64,000 bases of DNA from Eubacteriaceae bacterium (GCA_030156895.1 JASGLP010000023.1:1-64000); one strand, 5' to 3'. Counted from the first letter of the stretch, positions 36,946 through 45,069 are shown. The notes: generated by a model from the letters alone, not told the origin. Program-made: numbers and translations.

Positions 36946-37006
36946 CTGGCTTTCCATTTGGTTAAACCCCTATAGCTTTGCGTCATTATCTTTCAATAAT
37001 TTTGCC
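36936..37006 (-). ncRNA. Cyclic di-GMP-I (GEMM) riboswitch
   Basis: Reading the minus strand, ATTATTGAAAGATAAT forms the GAAA-capped P2 hairpin directly followed by the hallmark GACGCAAAGCTATAGGG, then ATGGAAAGCCAGCCAGTTGC, matching the core of GEMM-I aptamers (compare GACGCAAAGCC in the Vibrio Vc2 RNA). The outer GGCAA/TTGC stem is present. It sits about 160 bases upstream of the giant secreted protein, the type of gene this class often controls in clostridia. Confidence 0.85.
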
Positions 37007-37356
37007 GAAATGATATTCAAATAGTTACATTTATATCTAGCACTATCATAACAGCTTTCTTGAATGAATTCAAGGTGTGACATTAAGTGTGACATGAAAA
37101 TATTAATATTATATTTGAAATATACAAACTCTTAATCGTTTTTGTAATAGTGTTTTTATTCTTAATCATGTTCAATAAATGATGCGCTTTAAAATTAAAA
37201 AAATTTCGAATTTTTTATCGGTTGAAGGTTACTAGATAAATAACTTTCCTGTATTATCGATTCTTGAGTATTTGTTTTTTTTAAATATAGGGGCACTATT
37301 CAACAGACAGGTTTTCTTAAAAATAAAAGCAATATTTTAAGAAATGAATTGGCCGC

Positions 37357-37387
37357 TTGACTTGGAGTATACTCAAAGTGTTAAACT
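37357..37387 (+). promoter_or_regulatory. MerR-type promoter for larBC
   Basis: TTGACT (37357-37362) and TAAACT (37382-37387) are separated by 19 bases, and the spacer is filled by the near-perfect palindrome CTTGGAGTATACTCAAAG (37361-37378). Over-long spacer plus central dyad is the signature of promoters activated by MerR-family regulators. larB starts 39 bases downstream of the -10. No MerR gene is in the window. Confidence 0.8.
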
Positions 37388-37425
37388 TTATTAAATGAGA
37401 TAAAAACAGAATAATCGAGGTTTAA

Positions 37426-38172
37426 ATGAACACACAGGAAATTTTAAAAAAAGTTAAAATAGGTGAACTGTCTATTGAGGATGCAGAGCTTCATTTTCGC
37501 CGCCAGCCAATTGAAGAAATGGGCTTTGCCAAGCTGGATAATCATCGAAAATTACGGTCGGGTTTTGCCGAGGTGATCTTCTGTAGCGGTAAATCAGATG
37601 AGCATCTGGTTAATATATTCGGAAAACTTTTTGACCAGGATGGTGAGGTGCTGGGAACCCGGGCATCAAAACATCAGTATGAAATCGTCAAGGCTGTTTA
37701 TCCCCAAGTGGAATATGATGAAATTTCTAAAATTATAAAGATTGAAAAAGCGGATAAAAAACGGATTGGAAAAATCGCAGTCTGTTCTGGTGGGACCGCC
37801 GATATTCCGGTGGCTGAGGAAGCCGCATTAACCGCAGAATATTTTGGAACACACGTCGAACGCGTCTATGATGTGGGAGTCAGTGGCCTGCACCGGGTAT
37901 TGTCAAATCTCGAGGTGATTCAGACGGCCAATTGTGTGATAGCAGTAGCCGGAATGGAAGGGGCTTTGGCCAGTGTTATTGGCGGCCTGGTTGATAAGCC
38001 GGTCATTGGAGTTCCGACATCCGTCGGATACGGTGCCAGCCTGAACGGGCTTTCAGCACTACTGACAATGATTAATTCCTGTGCCAATGGCATTACTGTG
38101 GTAAATATTGATAATGGTTATGGGGCCGGCTATACAGCGACCCAGATTAATCGCCTGGCGGTGCAGTCATGA
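37426..38172 (+). CDS. larB: Pyridinium-3,5-biscarboxylic acid mononucleotide synthase LarB
   Basis: 248 residues with the PurE-like C-terminal half of LarB (IAVCSGGTADIPVAEEAALT, VERVYDVGVSGLHRVLSNLE, VAGMEGALASVIGGLVDKPV, PTSVGYGAS). LarB carboxylates nicotinic acid adenine dinucleotide and releases AMP, the first step to the nickel-pincer nucleotide cofactor of lactate racemase and relatives. The larC ATG overlaps its stop by 4 bases. larE and larA are not in the window. Confidence 0.94.
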   Translation: MNTQEILKKVKIGELSIEDAELHFRRQPIEEMGFAKLDNHRKLRSGFAEVIFCSGKSDEHLVNIFGKLFDQDGEVLGTRASKHQYEIVKAVYPQVEYDEISKIIKIEKADKKRIGKIAVCSGGTADIPVAEEAALTAEYFGTHVERVYDVGVSGLHRVLSNLEVIQTANCVIAVAGMEGALASVIGGLVDKPVIGVPTSVGYGASLNGLSALLTMINSCANGITVVNIDNGYGAGYTATQINRLAVQS

Positions 38173-39518
38173 GTAATGCTTTATATCTTGAATGTTACTC
38201 CGGCATCAGCGGCGATATGACCGTTGCTTCCCTTCTGGATCTGGGTGCTGACCAGGAGGTACTAAAAGAGGCCCTTGCCAGTCTGCCGGTTTCCGGATTT
38301 GAGATCTTTATCAGTCGGGTTAAAAAAGCTGGCCTGGATGCCTGTGATTTTATGGTAAAGCTGGAACACGATAATCATGATCATGATATGGCGTATCTAC
38401 ATGGGGACGGCCACCATCATGAAAGTCACAGCCATCATCATGAGGCCAAGCACGATAGTCATCATCACCATCACGAAACGGCGTCAGATCATCATTCCCA
38501 TCAATATCATGAGGATCATCAGCAGCATAGGCTTGAACATGCTCATGTTCATCGCGGTTTGGCTGACATCAATGAAATTATTAACCAGTCTGTCATAACT
38601 GACCGGGCCAAAACCATTGCCAACCGGATCTTTTCGATTATTGCCGATGCGGAAGCCAAAGCCCATGGTCTTCCCAGCGATCAGGTGCATTTCCATGAGG
38701 TGGGAGCAGTTGATTCGATTGTTGATATTGTTGCGGTCGCAGTTTGCCTGGATAACCTGGATATCACGGAGGTGATTGTGCCGGAAATTTGCGAAGGAAG
38801 AGGCTTTGTCCGTTGTCAGCACGGTCTTATTCCGGTGCCAGTACCGGCGGTTACCCATATTGCCGGCAGCCATCATTTAAACCTTAATCTGACCAGTACA
38901 GAGGGTGAGCTGATTACCCCAACTGGGGCAGCTATTGTGGCGGCTATTAAGACCGGGGATCAGCTTCCAAAGCAGTTTAATATTAAAAGAACTGGCCTTG
39001 GCGCGGGAAAAAGAACTTATGATCGCCCTAGCCTTTTACGGGCCATGCTGATTACTGACAAGACCACTGAAACTGGTCAACTGACTAAGCTTGAGACTAA
39101 TATTGACGACTGCACCGGTGAAATGATGGGTTATGTGATGGAACGTCTGTTTGAAGCCGGGGCCAGAGATGTCCACTACAGTCCGGTTTTTATGAAAAAA
39201 AACCGTCCAGGGTATCTTTTGAATGTGATCTGCACAGAGGAATCCAGAAAAAAATTGGAAGACATCATTTTTGAAGAAACGACTACCCTGGGAATCCGGC
39301 GAACAGTGATGGCTAGTAGTGGTCTTAAAAGAAGTGTAGAAAGTATCAACACCAGTATCGGAACGGCTCAAATTAAAATCTGTGAACTGCCATCGGGAAT
39401 CCGTATTTATCCCGAATATGACAGTGTTGTGGAAATCTGTGAGAGAAACGGTATATCTTATCAGGAAGGATATCATATTATTAAAAGTGAAGCCGAAGTG
39501 ATGAAAAGTAAAATTTAA
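38169..39518 (+). CDS. larC: Nickel-insertion cyclometallase LarC
   Basis: 449 residues, the full LarC length in one frame, so no programmed frameshift between LarC1 and LarC2 is needed as in Lactiplantibacillus. N-terminal LYLECYSGISGDMTVASLLD is the family signature. Residues ~66-129 form a striking His-rich insert (about 30 His), likely a nickel store, followed by the conserved HFHEVGAVDSIVDIV and ETNIDDCTGEMMGYVMERLF segments. It uses CTP to insert nickel into the pincer nucleotide. Its stop overlaps the convergent TetR gene's stop by 4 bases. Confidence 0.94.
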   Translation: MSNALYLECYSGISGDMTVASLLDLGADQEVLKEALASLPVSGFEIFISRVKKAGLDACDFMVKLEHDNHDHDMAYLHGDGHHHESHSHHHEAKHDSHHHHHETASDHHSHQYHEDHQQHRLEHAHVHRGLADINEIINQSVITDRAKTIANRIFSIIADAEAKAHGLPSDQVHFHEVGAVDSIVDIVAVAVCLDNLDITEVIVPEICEGRGFVRCQHGLIPVPVPAVTHIAGSHHLNLNLTSTEGELITPTGAAIVAAIKTGDQLPKQFNIKRTGLGAGKRTYDRPSLLRAMLITDKTTETGQLTKLETNIDDCTGEMMGYVMERLFEAGARDVHYSPVFMKKNRPGYLLNVICTEESRKKLEDIIFEETTTLGIRRTVMASSGLKRSVESINTSIGTAQIKICELPSGIRIYPEYDSVVEICERNGISYQEGYHIIKSEAEVMKSKI

Positions 39519-40096
39519 CGTTCATTAGTTTTCTCTAAAATTGAATCAACCCCGTAATTAAGCAGCATCCCGGTTAATTCAATCAATCTTTCCAGTGGGA
39601 TTTTCTTGCCGTCAGCTACCCATTGACGATACATATCAAGAGAGCTTTGGCTGGTAAAAGTATTGACGATGTTTTGTTCTTCTTCGGGCAGATGGGCGTA
39701 GGGATTGAAGCGCTGACGGTTATGCTTTAAAGCGGTCATAAAAAGCTTGTTGCCAAAAGTGCGATAACTTTCTGCAGAAATCAGACGTTCGGTAAAGGCG
39801 TCCTGCTTTGCCAGGTAGGTAAAGAAGACGCGGTTAATCTCCATCATTGGCATGGTTGGCGGAATCTGGTCTATTTCGGAAAAATAAAGGTTGGCTGCTT
39901 CCTGAAGCATATCTTCAAACAGGGCTTCGATGGAAGTGTAATGTAGGTAAAAGGTCTTTCGGTGGATGCGGGCCCGTTCAGTTAGTTCTTTAACGGTGAT
40001 TTTCTGGGCATCCATTTGGCAGACCATTTCTTTGAAGGCCTTCTTAATGGCTTCTCTGGTTTTTTGAACTCTTAAATCCATTTGTCTCTCTTGCAT
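39515..40096 (-). CDS. TetR-family transcriptional regulator
   Basis: 193 residues. TREAIKKAFKEMVCQMDAQK, ITVKELTERARIHRKTFYLH and the following YTSIEALFEDML form the N-terminal TetR helix-turn-helix; the rest is a helical ligand domain. The ATG at 40096 is preferred over a TTG at 40114, with AAAGG as the only plausible site. Convergent with larC and not part of that operon, so its target is unclear; the nearest plus-strand candidate is the cupin gene 360 bases upstream of it. Confidence 0.88.
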   Translation of the reverse strand: MQERQMDLRVQKTREAIKKAFKEMVCQMDAQKITVKELTERARIHRKTFYLHYTSIEALFEDMLQEAANLYFSEIDQIPPTMPMMEINRVFFTYLAKQDAFTERLISAESYRTFGNKLFMTALKHNRQRFNPYAHLPEEEQNIVNTFTSQSSLDMYRQWVADGKKIPLERLIELTGMLLNYGVDSILEKTNER

Positions 40097-40456
40097 TAGC
40101 GTATTCCTTTTCAAAAATATTTTTCGATATCTTGTGTTGAGATAATATCCAAATTATTAAATATGTGGCATAATCAACAAAAAAATTATTATTGGAAATT
40201 GAATGTTAAACCAATTCCTATTATAATACACTTAGAAGAAATAAGCAACACGTGGATATTAAGTGCGAGAATAAGAAGGCGCAAGACGGTTGTGATTGGA
40301 AGAAATCAAACTAGGGATCTTTTGTATTTTTCACTTTATGAATTATTAAAAGAATAATAGAAAGGTTTCCGATGTAAAAGCATCTTTTATTTAAAAAGAG
40401 TTTAGATGATTGTTTATGTCAGTGTTGAACTGACTGATTAAAAAGGAGAAAATATA
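40097..40456. other. Intergenic region, about 360 bases
   Basis: Very AT-rich. A 64-codon frame at 40163-40357 has no ribosome-binding site or family. AAAAAGGAG at 40440 is the cupin's site. Promoters for tetR and the cupin must lie here but no clear consensus boxes are seen. Confidence 0.4.
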
Positions 40457-40894
40457 ATGAAGTATTTAAACGAAGCGGAATTTAATGCAGTTAATGTTTT
40501 TGGTAAAGGGATGGAAAACGCCATGTTTGCCCAGTATTTTATTGGAGAATCTTTTCTGAATCCGTTGACGGAGTTTGGCAAGGCTCCATTGTTTATGGCG
40601 AATGTAACCTTTGAACCGGGATGCCGAAATAACTGGCATATCCACCATGCATCAAATAAAGGTGGTCAGATTTTAATCTGTACCGCTGGAGAAGGCTGGT
40701 ATCAGGAAGAAGGCAAAGATCCGATTTCTTTAGAAGCAGGAAAGGTAATCACAATTCCTTCAAATCTTAAACACTGGCATGGCGCCAAAGCTGACAGCTG
40801 GTTTTCACATATTTCGGTTGAAGTGCCAGGTGAGGATACATCCAATGAATGGCTGGAGCCGGTTGCTGATGAAGTCTACAGTAAGCTAAAATAA
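40457..40894 (+). CDS. Cupin domain protein
   Basis: 145 residues, single cupin barrel. NWHIHHASNKGGQILICTAG carries the first metal-binding motif (His, His, Gln in place of Glu), and ITIPSNLKHWHGAKADSWFS the second His. Similar cupins occur beside carboxymuconolactone decarboxylase-like proteins and aldo-keto reductases. AAAAGGAG precedes the ATG. The substrate is unknown; the divergent TetR regulator may control it. Confidence 0.87.
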   Translation: MKYLNEAEFNAVNVFGKGMENAMFAQYFIGESFLNPLTEFGKAPLFMANVTFEPGCRNNWHIHHASNKGGQILICTAGEGWYQEEGKDPISLEAGKVITIPSNLKHWHGAKADSWFSHISVEVPGEDTSNEWLEPVADEVYSKLK

Positions 40895-40930
40895 TTCTTT
40901 TTTGATAAGAGAAGCATAAAAGATTATAGA

Positions 40931-40979
40931 AATGATGGATTTTGATTAAAGGTTTCTTTATCAGATCCATCATTTGTTG
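40931..40979 (+). terminator. Likely terminator
   Basis: AATGATGGAT (40931-40940) pairs with ATCCATCATT (40965-40974), followed by TGTTGATTTT; the T-run is interrupted. Confidence 0.6.
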
Positions 40980-41075
40980 ATTTTAAGGATTATTACACTA
41001 GCATCTCAGATTTGCTGATATTTTAAATTTTTAGTATAATATTTGTAGCAAAAGATGAAAGAACAGGAGCTAATA

Positions 41076-42062
41076 ATGGTAGAAAAGATATATGAAAAGC
41101 CCGAAATATACAGAATCGATATTCCATTACCTAATAATCCACTTAAAAACCTTAACAGCTACGTGGTTAAAACTGACAAAGAGAATCTGATCATCGATAC
41201 CGGATTTGATATGCCGGAATGTCTGGAAGCCATACAGGCCGGGATAAAAGAACTCAATCTAGATATGGAAAAAACGTCATTCTATTTGACCCACCTGCAT
41301 TCGGATCATACCGGCCTGATGAATCGCTTAGGTAATGATCAAACAAAAATATATATGGGTGAGATTGAATACAATTATTTTAAGCGTACCTTATCGGGGG
41401 AAATACGTCAAAAAGCCAACAACACGTTTTTGGCGGAAGGTTTTCCAGAAGAAGACTTGAGTTTACAGGTGAAAAAGAACCCGGCCTTTGTCTATGCGCC
41501 TAAAAAAGTATTTGAGGCAATTACACTAAAAGACAAGGAACCGTTTTTGGTCGGAGACCTTAAATTTGAATGCGTCCTGGTCCCCGGTCATACACCAGGC
41601 AATACCTGTTTGTATTTAAAAAGCGAAAAGATCATGTTTTTGGGAGACCATATTTTAATGCATATCAGTCCCAATATTACAAACTGGCCGGATGTTGAAA
41701 ACTCCCTTAATGACTACCTGGTCAGTCTGGATAAGATTGCCAAATATGATATAAAATTGGGTTTACCGGCCCATCGCCAAAATGATGTTGGCGTATACGA
41801 GCGAATCGGCCAGTTAAAAAAACATCATGAAGAGCGCTTACAGTCTATTTTGGATATTTTAAAGCAAAAAGATTACCAGACTGCTTATGAAATTGCGGGT
41901 CAGCTGAAATGGTCTTTGAGCGGTAAAACCTGGGAAACTTGCCCTGTTTCTCAAAAGTGGTTTGCAACCGGCGAAACTTTAGCGCATTTGGATTATTTGC
42001 TGCATAAAAAACTGATTGTCAAAGTGGAAAAGGATGGGTGTTATTTTTATCGGATTCGCTGA
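41076..42062 (+). CDS. MBL-fold metallohydrolase
   Basis: 328 residues. THLHSDHTGLMN is the HxHxDH zinc motif; VPGHTPGNTCLY and LPAHRQNDVG supply the later ligand positions, and GDHILMH the bridging Asp. The C-terminal ~80 residues (AYEIAGQLKWSLSGKTWETC..., HLDYLLHKKLIVKVEKDG) look like the winged-helix tail found in LACTB2-like members. Substrate unknown, possibly a thioester or phosphodiester. ATG 41076 chosen because CAGGAG lies seven bases upstream; an earlier ATG at 41055 has no site. Confidence 0.9.
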   Translation: MVEKIYEKPEIYRIDIPLPNNPLKNLNSYVVKTDKENLIIDTGFDMPECLEAIQAGIKELNLDMEKTSFYLTHLHSDHTGLMNRLGNDQTKIYMGEIEYNYFKRTLSGEIRQKANNTFLAEGFPEEDLSLQVKKNPAFVYAPKKVFEAITLKDKEPFLVGDLKFECVLVPGHTPGNTCLYLKSEKIMFLGDHILMHISPNITNWPDVENSLNDYLVSLDKIAKYDIKLGLPAHRQNDVGVYERIGQLKKHHEERLQSILDILKQKDYQTAYEIAGQLKWSLSGKTWETCPVSQKWFATGETLAHLDYLLHKKLIVKVEKDGCYFYRIR

Positions 42063-42651
42063 GAATAACCCTGGCATCTTTGACTAGAAGTATTAAAAAT
42101 TGAAAAGAAACAAATGTGTAGATCCCTGTTAGCGAAAGTTAATAGGGACATTTTTGATCCGATAGAAACACAGGTGGGCTTGAAAAATGGCGATATTAGT
42201 TTGGAGGTTATCCGAGAAGTTTGAATGCCATGAACTGCATTAACAAAGCGGAAGAAAATAGATAGAGACCTGAATTTTTTGAAATAAAGTTAAGAAAATA
42301 TTTGAAAGATTATGACGATCTCTAAAAAATTGATCGTGGATACCACAAGAACTATGTCAATTCAAATGGCGGATGGAATACCACCTATGCGCTTTCTTTC
42401 ACCATATGCCAATTCTTTAATACAGTGATTAAATTCGAAGTGCGGCACTTCTGATTCATGGCGAAAAAGCCCACTCAGTGTATTTCAGCCAGGTTGCTTT
42501 GGAAAAACTGAACAGTAAAATTAGAAATAACGGGGATATGAAAGCCGCTTTCATATCCTTTTTGCAGTTTAGAGGAATTGAAAATATGGCGTGATTATGA
42601 TAAAATTAAGTCATATAGTAAAACGAAATTAAATAAAAAGGGGGCAAGGTG
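42063..42651. other. Decayed intergenic region, about 590 bases
   Basis: No intact ORF. Short frames such as GEKAHSVYFSQVALEKLNSK (near 42470) stop and shift repeatedly, as in eroded coding sequence. One perfect terminator (42534-42563) remains. The 3' end holds the ribosome-binding site of the antitoxin gene. Confidence 0.5.
42534..42563 (+). terminator. Rho-independent terminator
   Basis: GGATATGAAAG (42534-42544) pairs perfectly with CTTTCATATCC (42548-42558) around a 3-base loop, then TTTTT. Confidence 0.85.
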
Positions 42652-42921
42652 ATGATTAAGATTAGACCTGTTTCGGATCTAAGAAATAAATTTAAGGAAA
42701 TTGAGGAAACAGTAAAAAGTGGTGAGCCAGTCTATTTGACTAAAAACGGCTATGGTTCTATGGTTGTGATCAGCTTGGAGCAATACGCGGCGCTGACAGA
42801 TGAAGTTGAGTTAAAGCTGGATGAAGCGGATAAAGCAGCGGCAGCGGATAGTGTCCGTCTTACGGAAGATGAAGTTTTTAGCAGAGTGAGACAACGTATC
42901 AATGAACGAAAAGCACTATAA
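42652..42921 (+). CDS. Phd/YefM-family antitoxin (second pair)
   Basis: 89 residues. KIRPVSDLRNKFKEIEETVK and PVYLTKNGYGSMVVISLEQY are the Phd/YefM core, followed by an acidic, alanine-rich toxin-binding tail. ATG 42652 (or GTG 42649) follows GGGGCAAGG. The toxin gene starts 20 bases before its stop. It is only distantly like the antitoxin at 30483, so the two modules are unlikely to be a recent duplication. Confidence 0.9.
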   Translation: MIKIRPVSDLRNKFKEIEETVKSGEPVYLTKNGYGSMVVISLEQYAALTDEVELKLDEADKAAAADSVRLTEDEVFSRVRQRINERKAL

Positions 42922-43216
42922 GCTGTGTTTCCTTCCGCTATTTGAAGACGACTTGAACGCTATCGTTGAGTATATAGCGGTTCGGCTAAAGAATCCAATG
43001 GCTGCAAACGCGCTGGTAGACGATGTGCAGCAGAGCATTCGAGAACGTTTATCGTGCGCTGAAGCTTTTGAACAATTTCGTTCTGTTAAGGAACGCCAGT
43101 ATCCCTACTATCGTATTTACGTCCGCAACTATACAATTTTCTATGTGGTAATCGATGATGTAATGGAAGTCCGCAGGCTTCTTTATAACAGGCGTGACCT
43201 TCAAGAGCATATCTAG
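42902..43216 (+). CDS. RelE/ParE-family toxin (second pair)
   Basis: 104 residues. LCFLPLFEDDLNAIVEYIAV, ALVDDVQQSIRERLSCAEAF and YPYYRIYVRNYTIFYVVIDD with MEVRRLLYNRRDL match the RelE/ParE fold; RRLLYNRRD is the typical C-terminal strand with basic residues. It overlaps the antitoxin by 20 bases, the usual coupling in these modules. Subtype and target cannot be fixed from sequence. Confidence 0.88.
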   Translation: MNEKHYKLCFLPLFEDDLNAIVEYIAVRLKNPMAANALVDDVQQSIRERLSCAEAFEQFRSVKERQYPYYRIYVRNYTIFYVVIDDVMEVRRLLYNRRDLQEHI

Positions 43217-43473
43217 AGCATAAAAAGGAATATACTTGAAACAATTTTACAAGTCTTTTGTTGCGAAAATCAGCATTGGGCTTTTAAAGGTTTTACGAGG
43301 AAGAAAAAACGTGTCATTTTGGTTATAGAAAGACATGTCGTAATTTCCCAGGAATTCCTTCGGTTACAACAGAAGAGAAAGAAATGATCGGGAAATTTCT
43401 TTTTTAAAGCCTTGAAAATAGTAAGCTAACAAATTAATTTAAATAGTTGATACAGGGCAGTGTAAGTTTTTAG
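43217..43473. other. Intergenic region without recognisable features
   Basis: About 260 bases after the toxin gene. Frames are short and interrupted; nothing supported. Confidence 0.35.
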
Positions 43474-43605
43474 TCACGCCATATCAATACTTTTCTTATA
43501 ATCATTACCCCATTCTTCCATGGCCTGAATAATTGGCTCCATGCTTAAGCCCAAATCGCTTAAGGCATACTCCACTTTTGGCGGGACTTCCGGATAAACA
43601 GTGTG
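43474..43605 (-). pseudogene. C-terminal remnant of an HxlR-family regulator
   Basis: On the minus strand TVYPEVPPKVEYALSDLGLS then MEPIIQAMEEWGNDYKK is the recognisable wing and last helix of HxlR winged-helix regulators. The N-terminal ~60 residues are absent: the alignment stops exactly where the oppositely oriented lipoprotein gene begins, which suggests a deletion or insertion joint near 43605. Confidence 0.72.
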
Positions 43606-43615
43606 GAGGAGTTTT

Positions 43616-44536
43616 ATGAAAAAGAAAATTGGGATTTTTTTGTTGGCAGCCATACTGCTTGTCGCTTTATCCGGCTGTGCGGCCAATTCAAGTGATAATG
43701 CAGAAGGTGATAGTGCAACAAGTGATGTACAGACCGAAATTAGTGAAGTCACTTTGGATGCTGGTGTGATCAGTGTTTATGATATGGGCGATCTGAAAAT
43801 TCATGCTTATGCAACAGGTGATGCACTGGGGGATGAGTGTTATATTATTGAGTTGAGCGATGCTTTAGTCGGTATTGAAGCCCCCAGTTTTACACAAAAC
43901 CTACATGCTTGGAAAGCCTATATCGAAGAACTGGGAAAACCGATGGATGATATTTTTATCTGCAGCCATGCCACTGGGGCCAGTTATATTGAAGGCTTGA
44001 CGGTCTATGGAACCCAGGGCGCTCAGGATGCCATCAAAAATGGTTCGACATTTGAAACAACCCAAGGCCTGTACGAAACATTTGGCGATGATTTCCATGG
44101 CGGATCAGATATGATTCAGATTAACAAAGTTGTGCCAGAAGGTTCAGTAACAGTTACTGGTGTAGCATTTAAGGTTATTGATCGGGGCGATACCCATGAT
44201 CTGGAAATTCCTGAAGCCAATTCAATTTATACCCATATGCTGGGCAAAACAAGTCATTCAATTTTAGTCAGTAAAGAGCAGATGGATGCCATGATAGCAA
44301 GCTTAAAGGATTATCAGACAGCTGGTTACGATCTGATTTTGTCGGCACATTCTGCACCTGAAGGTCAGGATGCGGTAACAGAAAAAATTGCTTATCTTGA
44401 AAAGGCCGAAGAATTGACTGGGTCTTGTAGCAGTGCAGATGAATTCATTACTGCCATGAAAGAAGCTTTCCCAGATTACACAGGGGATAATTATCTGGAA
44501 ATGAGTGCCGGATTCTTATATCCGTCAGCACAATAG
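43616..44536 (+). CDS. MBL-fold-like lipoprotein lacking the metal motif
   Basis: 306 residues with a lipoprotein signal peptide (IGIFLLAAILLVALSGC, lipobox LSGC) and an acidic, Ser-rich linker. The rest resembles an MBL-fold protein (CYIIELSDALVGIEAPSF at the first strands, ILSAHSAPEG near the usual last ligand), but the HxHxDH position reads SHATGASYIEG, so only one His is kept. It is probably a non-enzymatic or altered surface protein. ATG 43616 follows GGAGGAG. The preceding HxlR scrap lies on the other strand. Confidence 0.72.
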   Translation: MKKKIGIFLLAAILLVALSGCAANSSDNAEGDSATSDVQTEISEVTLDAGVISVYDMGDLKIHAYATGDALGDECYIIELSDALVGIEAPSFTQNLHAWKAYIEELGKPMDDIFICSHATGASYIEGLTVYGTQGAQDAIKNGSTFETTQGLYETFGDDFHGGSDMIQINKVVPEGSVTVTGVAFKVIDRGDTHDLEIPEANSIYTHMLGKTSHSILVSKEQMDAMIASLKDYQTAGYDLILSAHSAPEGQDAVTEKIAYLEKAEELTGSCSSADEFITAMKEAFPDYTGDNYLEMSAGFLYPSAQ

Positions 44537-44552
44537 TAAAATATTTGATTGA

Positions 44553-44580
44553 GTCAGTACGAAGGCGTGCTGGCTTTTTT
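44553..44580 (+). terminator. Rho-independent terminator
   Basis: GTCAGTACG (44553-44561) pairs with CGTGCTGGC (44566-44574) with G-T pairs, then TTTTTT. Confidence 0.75.
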
Positions 44581-44710
44581 CATGTCGGCAGGTTACAAAA
44601 AGGTAACTCAGTAATAGATTTGTGCCTACTTTTTTTCTGGGGATTCGTGATTTACAATAACTGTAGGAACTGAAAAAGTTCAAAAATTTGCAAAATGGAG
44701 GTAACTAAAA

Positions 44711-44932
44711 ATGGCACTTTCCAATCTTTATGGATGGAACAAAAGCGAAAAAGGATTTATTGGCGGTACTGCATGTGGGGCATCTGACAAGGCAACTGCC
44801 TGTGGCGCTCCTGATAAAACAGCTCGCATTTCAACCGCTTGCGGCGCATCGGACAAAGCAGTAAAATGCGGTTCAGCCTGTGCTGCTCAGGATGATGGAA
44901 AAGTGAATGGCAAGATTGTGATGGAGGTATAG
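44711..44932 (+). CDS. ACGX-repeat peptide (candidate RiPP precursor)
   Basis: 73 residues: a leader-like N-terminus (MALSNLYGWNKSEKGFIGGT) followed by spaced repeats ACGASDK, ACGAPDK, ACGASDK, then KCGSACAAQDDGK and a short tail. Cys spaced in A-C-G-X units is the pattern of the ACGX-repeat peptides, described as substrates of radical SAM/SPASM maturases. TGGAGGT precedes the ATG by seven bases. No maturase, protease or exporter gene is adjacent; flanks are a lipoprotein and a pseudogene. The family name is from memory and the modification is inferred. Confidence 0.75.
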   Translation: MALSNLYGWNKSEKGFIGGTACGASDKATACGAPDKTARISTACGASDKAVKCGSACAAQDDGKVNGKIVMEV

Positions 44933-45069
44933 AATGTAGGTTGGCGAAATTATGAAAGTTCTGGTGAAAGAAGCATAGGAATGATGGCAAGTGATATGAC
45001 TATGAATTTACGGTCAGATCATCGATTTGTCGAGGATGAAGGATGGTAGCTTGCTCAAAAATGTTATGA

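Larger units (their letters stand above)
36774..37425. other. Regulatory region between the repeat-protein gene and larB
   Basis: About 650 bases with no supported ORF. It holds, on the minus strand, the c-di-GMP-I riboswitch and its terminator (36901-37006) for the repeat protein, and on the plus strand a MerR-type promoter (37357-37387) for larB. The AT-rich middle (37020-37340) shows nothing recognisable. Confidence 0.7.

Noticed and set aside
36800-37024. Possible 74-residue plus-strand protein
   Set aside because: It lies on the opposite strand of the c-di-GMP riboswitch and its terminator, has no ribosome-binding site and an unlikely composition.
38377-38560. Low-complexity CAT/CAC-rich DNA that could be taken for a CRISPR or simple repeat
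   Set aside because: It is the His-rich coding insert of LarC; codons vary and there is no regular spacing.
40163-40357. A 64-codon ORF between tetR and the cupin gene
   Set aside because: No Shine-Dalgarno, no family, very AT-rich; could be a small gene but nothing supports it.
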